Of a DNA stretch of 64,000 nucleotides, positions 58,704 through 64,000 are shown piece by piece. The DNA is from Chloroflexales bacterium ZM16-3 (lineage in GTDB: Bacteria > Chloroflexota > Chloroflexia > Chloroflexales > Chloroflexaceae), in the NCBI GenBank assembly GCA_004138175.2, contig RYFE02000002.1, positions 248,001-312,000 on the forward strand. The letters run 5' to 3'. Both the position numbers and the translations under genes were made by a program. Within the stretch, counting starts at the first letter, position 1. Each line of letters begins with the position of its first letter. The notes beneath the pieces are model-generated. The model had not been told where the DNA came from. It saw nothing but the letters and a program-made list of their open reading frames with translations, and did not search any database.

Positions 58704-60968
58704 TTATCGCCTTACAAGCGGCAAGCTCACTCTCGGCAGCGTAATGGTATCCAGAGTGATCGTTTGCGAGATCACCTGGTCGGTCGGGTTGCCCGCGCCG
58801 TCGAGGAAGCGAACATAGACGTAGAACGTTGTATTTGGTTGTAGAGAAGTGACTGGCTTGGACAGACGTGCCGCTAGGCTCCAGTCTTTTAACACCGGGC
58901 TGCTTCCGGCCTGGTTAAGCTTAGCCGGTGACCACAGCAGAGTCGTGTCGGTAAGCGGGTTCGTGGACGTCAAGCTATTCGCCACCCAAACACCCCAGTA
59001 GCCGCCGGGATAGTTATCAGTAACCTGCACATTGCTGAATTGCAGTTCGGTCAGGATGGTTGCGAGCGGGTTGGACTTAATAGTCATCGTCACACTAATC
59101 GGGTTCTGTAGCACCGGCTTGGTTATGTCATAGGTGATGACGTTGGTGTAGGTGATGACGTTGGTGAGTTCATCCATCAGACGGACGACCACTGGTGAGG
59201 GCCCCTCGGTGATGGTGTTGGTATTGGGTAAGGCGAGTGTATTGTTAAAGCTATTGTCCGCAATGCCAAAGGGTGAGCCGAGACTGGAGGCTGAGGCATC
59301 GTACTGGAAGGTCGAGAGGCCGCTACAATCAGTAGAGCCGTTGATCTCCAGATAGAAGAGTTTCTCCCGCGTGTAGTTCGGATCACCGTCGCTTGCCCCA
59401 CTGTCACTGGGAAGATCCGCCAGTTCGGAATTCAGCGACCCAGTGAAGATCGACGATTTATTGCCAATATTCGGGTTGACGGCTCGTATAGAGCTAGAGA
59501 CGTAGTTGTCAACAATGATACTGGCTGACTTCGCCCCGGCCTCTTCTACGGTGCCGCTACGCACTTGGGTGTAGAGTACCTCGGGCAGACAGTCTTGGGT
59601 ATTCACGGAACTGGCGATCTGGACATTGATCGGGTTGGTGAAGTCTACCCACCCCTCCGACAAGTTGCTCGAGTCGCTCTGCGTATTAGTAGGCGCAGCA
59701 CCCCACCGCCAGCGAATTTGGGTTGGTGCGCCGACGACATCAGTAAAGCTCACCGAGACGTTTTGTGTATTGCCAACGATTCGGTCGTCACCCTTGGTGA
59801 GGGGCGCAGCGGTCTCGATAACTGGCGTTGCGCTTATCGAACCACTGCCCTTAGCCGCCAGTTGCACATACTCTGTGCGTAGGTTAGATCCGCTGAAGCT
59901 CTCGAGAGCCACATGGATCAAGGTTTGGCCATTGATACTAGCGGCCACCTGGGTAGCGAAGATGCTATTCTGAACTAGCCGTATAGGGCCTTCAAAGTCA
60001 CCCGATGCTGTTGCGTAGGCAACATAGACATCTCGCGATCCGCCATCGGCCGAGGCCCAGGCGAAGGCAAGATTACCGGCCTCATCGGAGTCGATGGCTG
60101 CAGTCCCAATCACCTCCATGTTGGAAAGCAAGTGGGATGCCCACGACCCGCTTGATGTGCGGGAGGCGTAATAATAGCCGCCACCAACCCGACGCCAGGC
60201 GACAAACACGACGCCAGTCGGGCCGATGGTGACGGTCGGTTCGGCCTCGTAGGAAGATCTCCCTCCGGTCGTCACTGACTCGATAGTAAAGCCGGAACCG
60301 TTCCACAAACCACTATGGATGTCGCCATCAGAATCACCAAAGGCGATCGCGATCTGGCCACCAGGCCCAACACTCAACGACGGAGCGTTATAGCTTGTGA
60401 TATTGGAGATAGCAATGGGGGACGACCAACTTGCACCATTGTTGGTCGAGTAGCTATAGCGGTAGAACTTGTCCTCATTCCAAGCAAGTACGATGGTGCC
60501 GGTCGAGTTCGCGGCTACATCAACGTAGAGGCTTGTGCCAACCGAGACAGTCGCCTTCGGCGTGCTCAATGAGCCATTTAATGCCCGCTGACTCATCATG
60601 ATCGGGCCGCTTTTGGAACTGCGCAGCCAAGCGTAGGTTATAACGCCATTTGGCGCAACCGAGAGCGCTGTGTTCGTAAGCCGTGGGTCGCCGACCGCAT
60701 CACCGAGCCGAACTGCGGCGGGGAACTCTGTTGCGGTGTCGGTCTTTACCCACATGTGCGATTCTAGCGAATTAGCACTTCCCGAGATCGAGGAGATCCC
60801 GTTTCCCGCACCAACATCAGGATGCTTGACATCGGTTGATGATGGCAGGGTTTGACGAGACAGGGCGCGTAGATTTATCGCTGTTTGAGCGACCGTATTG
60901 AGCGGGAGAACTCCAGCCAGCACGATCATCGCACTGAAGACCCCGATGAAAAACGCACGAAACAACAT
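58704..60968 (-). CDS. large secreted protein with sialidase-like repeats
   Basis: A 754-residue exported protein. A signal peptide (FFIGVFSAMIVLAGVLPLNTVAQ) is followed by repeats of about 45-60 residues with Gly-x-x-Phe/Val-Ala-Trp ends, such as GTIVLAWNEDK, and an Asp-box-like STNNGASW, suggesting a beta-propeller. The second half (about 385-750) has Thr/Asn-rich beta domains. The protein ends in LPRVSLPLVRR, a basic tail I regard as a possible sorting motif. No catalytic residues are identified. Low GC compared with its neighbours. Function unknown. Confidence 0.65.
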   Translation of the reverse strand: MLFRAFFIGVFSAMIVLAGVLPLNTVAQTAINLRALSRQTLPSSTDVKHPDVGAGNGISSISGSANSLESHMWVKTDTATEFPAAVRLGDAVGDPRLTNTALSVAPNGVITYAWLRSSKSGPIMMSQRALNGSLSTPKATVSVGTSLYVDVAANSTGTIVLAWNEDKFYRYSYSTNNGASWSSPIAISNITSYNAPSLSVGPGGQIAIAFGDSDGDIHSGLWNGSGFTIESVTTGGRSSYEAEPTVTIGPTGVVFVAWRRVGGGYYYASRTSSGSWASHLLSNMEVIGTAAIDSDEAGNLAFAWASADGGSRDVYVAYATASGDFEGPIRLVQNSIFATQVAASINGQTLIHVALESFSGSNLRTEYVQLAAKGSGSISATPVIETAAPLTKGDDRIVGNTQNVSVSFTDVVGAPTQIRWRWGAAPTNTQSDSSNLSEGWVDFTNPINVQIASSVNTQDCLPEVLYTQVRSGTVEEAGAKSASIIVDNYVSSSIRAVNPNIGNKSSIFTGSLNSELADLPSDSGASDGDPNYTREKLFYLEINGSTDCSGLSTFQYDASASSLGSPFGIADNSFNNTLALPNTNTITEGPSPVVVRLMDELTNVITYTNVITYDITKPVLQNPISVTMTIKSNPLATILTELQFSNVQVTDNYPGGYWGVWVANSLTSTNPLTDTTLLWSPAKLNQAGSSPVLKDWSLAARLSKPVTSLQPNTTFYVYVRFLDGAGNPTDQVISQTITLDTITLPRVSLPLVRR

Positions 60969-61115
60969 ACGGATTCCCTCACTGAGCAGAGCGTATCAAT
61001 TTGTCACCAGGGACAATGACGCGCGAGGTTAATAGATGGATTGTCGTAGATGCAGATCAGGATAAGGTGGGACAACTGAGGATGAGCTGAATCATCCCAC
61101 GTTAGCCTGTGACGT

Positions 61116-61886
61116 CTATAGCTCGGTGACGACAAATTTGCTGAAGCGAATCTTGCCCATGGCGCGGGTGAAGAGGCCAGGTTGCCCACTGGATAAGGCA
61201 TCATCCGTGGCCTCAAGCAACGGCTCGTCATTAACAAACGCCTGGATGCTCGTCCCGTCGACCTTCAGCGCGATAGCATACCAGGTGTGAAGATCGTAGC
61301 CAGGGACATCCTGGGTCGCCAGCGCAGTCGCCTTACCATCGATCACCTTCTCGATGATCAGCTTTGGCGTATCGGTATAGAACTTGGCGAGCATCCGTAA
61401 GCGGTAGAAGCTGTTGCCCTGGCGTCGGGCGACCAGGCCCGCGTTGCCGTTGCCCTGATCATAGAATCTCGCGCTGACCGTGTAGTTTGTCCATGTAGGG
61501 CTGCCAATGAAGGCCATCGCCTCATTGATGCTTGGGTTCCCCGCTGCTGCAGTGTTATCCTGGAGCAGCGTGCCATCTACCACGTGCCACACCGAGTTGT
61601 CTTCAGGCAGAACGGCCCCAACATCGACAAACTCCCAGAGCTTCAGCGAGTCATCGTTCTGAAACTCGGGTGCGATAAGCTCGGTGCTGGAGAGCATGGG
61701 CTGTGGCGTCGGACTCGGCGGGATCGTTGGTGTTGCCGGGAAGGTGATGGTTGGCAGTATCGGTGATTCACCCTGCGCCTGACCTCGGCTACTCATCAAA
61801 AAGGTAAGTGCCAGACTAACGACTACGACAACGAGGGCACCGGCGATACCGGCGATGAGGGTGTTCTTGCGCTGACGACGTTTCAT
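61116..61886 (-). CDS. membrane-anchored protein with LamG/DUF1080-like domain
   Basis: A 256-residue protein. Basic N-terminus, one helix (GIAGALVVVVVSLALTFLM), Pro/Thr linker, then a jelly-roll-like domain: EFQNDDSLKLWEF, TNYTVSARFYDQGNGNAGLVARRQG and TWYAIALKVDGTSIQAFVND. That pattern fits concanavalin-like/DUF1080 domains, which bind or hydrolyse glycans. ATG 61886 has AAGGAATCC upstream. Its neighbour is the sialidase-like gene, on the same strand. Confidence 0.65.
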   Translation of the reverse strand: MKRRQRKNTLIAGIAGALVVVVVSLALTFLMSSRGQAQGESPILPTITFPATPTIPPSPTPQPMLSSTELIAPEFQNDDSLKLWEFVDVGAVLPEDNSVWHVVDGTLLQDNTAAAGNPSINEAMAFIGSPTWTNYTVSARFYDQGNGNAGLVARRQGNSFYRLRMLAKFYTDTPKLIIEKVIDGKATALATQDVPGYDLHTWYAIALKVDGTSIQAFVNDEPLLEATDDALSSGQPGLFTRAMGKIRFSKFVVTEL

Positions 61887-62147
61887 TGATAGGATTCCTT
61901 CATTGTATCTGGACATAGAGCAATTTTCCGCAGGTTCTGAAACACTTCGCATCAGACTGCGGGTGCTCCACATCAGGAAGCGACAGACGGACAAGTGCCT
62001 TCATAACTCCGGTAGGATTGCTATCGCTTGTGTTTGGTAGGATCGCAGGTTGCGATGCTACCTCCTAATATACACACTAAGACCATAGATCCACACACCC
62101 GATTTGTCAATAAGAGTTCATCTCTGACAGGGCGGTTGCGCCACCCT

Positions 62148-63992
62148 TCATGAGCGGCGCTTCCACAGCACAAGCTCCCTGCCGTAGCGCGTCTTGATCG
62201 TGATCAGATAATAGTTTGCCCGCAGCGCAGCTTGGTTGGTGAAGTAATCTTGCCACAGATCGGGGATGTAGGTGGGGCGACGTTCGTTCAGGACATACGC
62301 CGGGTCGTGCTTCTCGTGGCCGGCAGCCCCGGTGCCCATATTCGGCATCACGACTCGTGCAATATGGTGATCGGTGAGGCCAAGCATGTCAATGGTCGTG
62401 TGCTGCCCGTAGTAGGCGATAGCACCCGCCCCGCTTACCGCAATGCTCTCATCAGGCCCAGCGTTATCTGCCATCCACCAGCCAATCTCGCGCCAGAGCC
62501 AGACGCTCTCGTCTAGCCTCTGGATGATAGTGTCGAGCGAACGGGTTCGCTCTAGCGCATACAGGCTGTATGCGCTCAGCAACACCGCAACCAAGACTGG
62601 CGTTACCAACCGCAAGGTTGGGCGCGCCATCGCATAGCGGACGATCTGCGCCAGCCCGTCGGCAAACAGTATGGCGAAGAGTGATACGAGCGGAACAAAG
62701 AAGCGCTCGCCGCGAAAGTGGTCGCCACCAACCGCGATGATATAGGCAGTGTAGACGCCGAGCAGCAGCAGGATGTAGCCGCGCCAACTCCGCAGTGCGT
62801 TGCGCCAGTCGGGGATCAGCCCACCGAGGCCCAGCAATAGGAGCGGCCCGCCCATCGTCTGCGCGAAACCCCAGCTATAGGCTAGCCCACGAGGCACGGC
62901 TCGTAGGCCACCGCCGGTTTTGGCATAGAAGGTATTCGGCAGCAGATCGCCATAGTAGCTGTAGCGCCAGATGAAAAAAGGGACGATCAGCAGCAGGTAC
63001 GGGCCAATGAGCGCGCCAAGCCCACCCTTGCGCCGTATGGTGTGGACAATCGCGCCGGGCCGAAGATCTGCGCCAGTCAGGTCGTAGGTCATATAGTGGA
63101 ACGCTGTGATCGCCATGAGCAGCGCTCCCTCGGGACGGGTCAGGGTGGCTAAGGACAGCAGCACCCCAGTGATCGCAAGCGCTGGGTTCACCTGGCCTTG
63201 CCCACGCAATACACCCAGGTAGACTGTGACGGTGGCGAGCAGCAGCAGCGCGAAGAGGGCCGTCTCGAGCCCGCCTCCTCGTGCGCTGTGCAGCAGCAGG
63301 CTCTGGCTTGTCGCGACCAGCAACGCGGCGACGAGCGCCCATGATGATCCGAACAGGCGCGCTGCCAGCCAATAGGTTAGCAACAATAGCCCCAACGCAA
63401 AGCCGATCCCCGAGAGATAGGTCCAGTAGACCGGATCACCCCCCAGGCGAAGCACCAGCGCAGCGAGCATTGTATAGAGAAAGTTGGTATAGCCTTCGAC
63501 TCGCTCACCGGGGTTATAGACCAAGCCGTTCCCGGCAACAAGGTTCTGCGCGTAGCGGAACGATATGAAGGCGTCATCTGAGATCCAGCTTGGCCAGATC
63601 ATGCCGCTGAAGCTGATCAGTGTGCCGAGCAGCGCAAGGGAAAGGCGGGCGTAGCTCTGGCGGGCGATCAGTATGGCCACGGCAGCGGCCCCGAGGCTCC
63701 ATGCGGCCAGCGTGACATAAGGCAACGGTCCTGGGCCCACGAATGCGTAGAGGGTTAGGAGGGCCACCCCAAGGGGCAGGCAGATCAGCAGTGCATCGCG
63801 GGGGCCAGCGCCTCTCCAGCGCGCCAAGCCCCAGATCAGCACGAACACCACGGGCAGCAGCGACTGAACTGGCCAGTCGGTATAGGGCAGCCCACGAAGC
63901 TTGATGTTTGTCAGCACCACACCGAGCGGGCGCTTGTCGCTATTCAATATGCGCGGTTGTGTCTGTAGTTCCAGACGCAAGTTTGCGTCACC
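62148..63992 (-). CDS. polytopic glycosyltransferase-like membrane protein (GT-C), possibly cut by the window edge
   Basis: A protein of about 614 residues from GTG 63992, or 610 from TTG 63980, with about 13 helices. The loop [35 protein letters not shown] matches GT-C enzymes of the arabinofuranosyl- and related transferase type, with the DD pair as probable active site. The frame is open to the window edge, no good ribosome site is seen for either start, and the true start may lie outside. It likely transfers sugars from polyprenyl phosphate onto envelope glycans. Region 61887-62147 has no other gene. Confidence 0.7.
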   Translation of the reverse strand, partial: GDANLRLELQTQPRILNSDKRPLGVVLTNIKLRGLPYTDWPVQSLLPVVFVLIWGLARWRGAGPRDALLICLPLGVALLTLYAFVGPGPLPYVTLAAWSLGAAAVAILIARQSYARLSLALLGTLISFSGMIWPSWISDDAFISFRYAQNLVAGNGLVYNPGERVEGYTNFLYTMLAALVLRLGGDPVYWTYLSGIGFALGLLLLTYWLAARLFGSSWALVAALLVATSQSLLLHSARGGGLETALFALLLLATVTVYLGVLRGQGQVNPALAITGVLLSLATLTRPEGALLMAITAFHYMTYDLTGADLRPGAIVHTIRRKGGLGALIGPYLLLIVPFFIWRYSYYGDLLPNTFYAKTGGGLRAVPRGLAYSWGFAQTMGGPLLLLGLGGLIPDWRNALRSWRGYILLLLGVYTAYIIAVGGDHFRGERFFVPLVSLFAILFADGLAQIVRYAMARPTLRLVTPVLVAVLLSAYSLYALERTRSLDTIIQRLDESVWLWREIGWWMADNAGPDESIAVSGAGAIAYYGQHTTIDMLGLTDHHIARVVMPNMGTGAAGHEKHDPAYVLNERRPTYIPDLWQDYFTNQAALRANYYLITIKTRYGRELVLWKRRS

Positions 63993-64000
63993 TCGCGGCG

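Overview
The window is 64 kb of high-GC bacterial chromosome. The gene content points to Chloroflexota (class Chloroflexia, filamentous phototroph relatives). Indicators are ADP-forming acyl-CoA ligase beside a DRTGG/Pta-like protein, an F420-type (DDN family) reductase, lipobox lipoproteins combined with an RND pump whose adaptor is itself a lipoprotein (a layout expected of a single-membrane cell), multi-GAF SpoIIE phosphatases, and a PuhE-like (DUF3623) photosynthetic-complex assembly protein. The taxonomic call is inferred from gene families, not from a marker gene. No rRNA, tRNA, CRISPR array or prophage was found.

Layout. 0-7 kb: acylphosphatase, flippase-like membrane protein, a six-GAF SpoIIE phosphatase and a YgfZ/CAF17-like protein. 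7-10.8 kb: E1 alpha/beta of a 2-oxoacid dehydrogenase and an AI-2E-type transporter. 10.8-18.4 kb: mnmG, a REC/RodZ-HTH/TM fusion, ribF and mutS; mnmG and mutS carry in-frame repeat insertions. 19-22.5 kb: two glycosyltransferases and an inositol-monophosphatase-like enzyme. 22.7-25.7 kb: a TetR-ABC-permease-permease exporter operon with a clear operator. 25.7-32.1 kb: cytidylate-kinase-like protein, MarR, RND pump and adaptor. 32-38.7 kb: surE, pyrD, a small unknown gene, Pta-like protein, ADP-forming ligase and PuhE-like protein. 38.8-45.6 kb: MFS exporter, two lipoproteins, CPBP protease, DDN reductase and HD hydrolase. 46-49.4 kb: a PrsW-type three-gene operon and a TlpA-like/CcdA redox pair. 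49.6-55 kb: an arginine-biosynthesis stretch (argJ, argH, short argA) headed by a probable leader-peptide attenuator. 55-57 kb: an insertion sequence. 57-64 kb: two polyprenyl-sugar glycosyltransferase-like membrane proteins and two secreted proteins.

The most striking signals lie between genes. (1) Ten 70-126 bp palindromic elements share terminal inverted repeats with the insertion sequence at 55.2-57.0 kb; several have exact 8-bp target duplications, so they look like MITEs mobilised by that transposase. (2) Heptanucleotide tandem repeats, usually as two inverted arms, sit in many gaps and twice each inside mnmG and mutS without breaking the frame. (3) At least seven long perfect hairpins (18-27 bp stems) are capped by the same GCGAAGC tip. 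(4) A sigma70-type promoter, a 19-codon Arg/Gln-rich leader peptide and mutually exclusive hairpins ending in a terminator precede the argJ cluster.

Most genes are short operons with good Shine-Dalgarno sites. Convergent genes are often separated only by a perfect hairpin that overlaps both stop codons.
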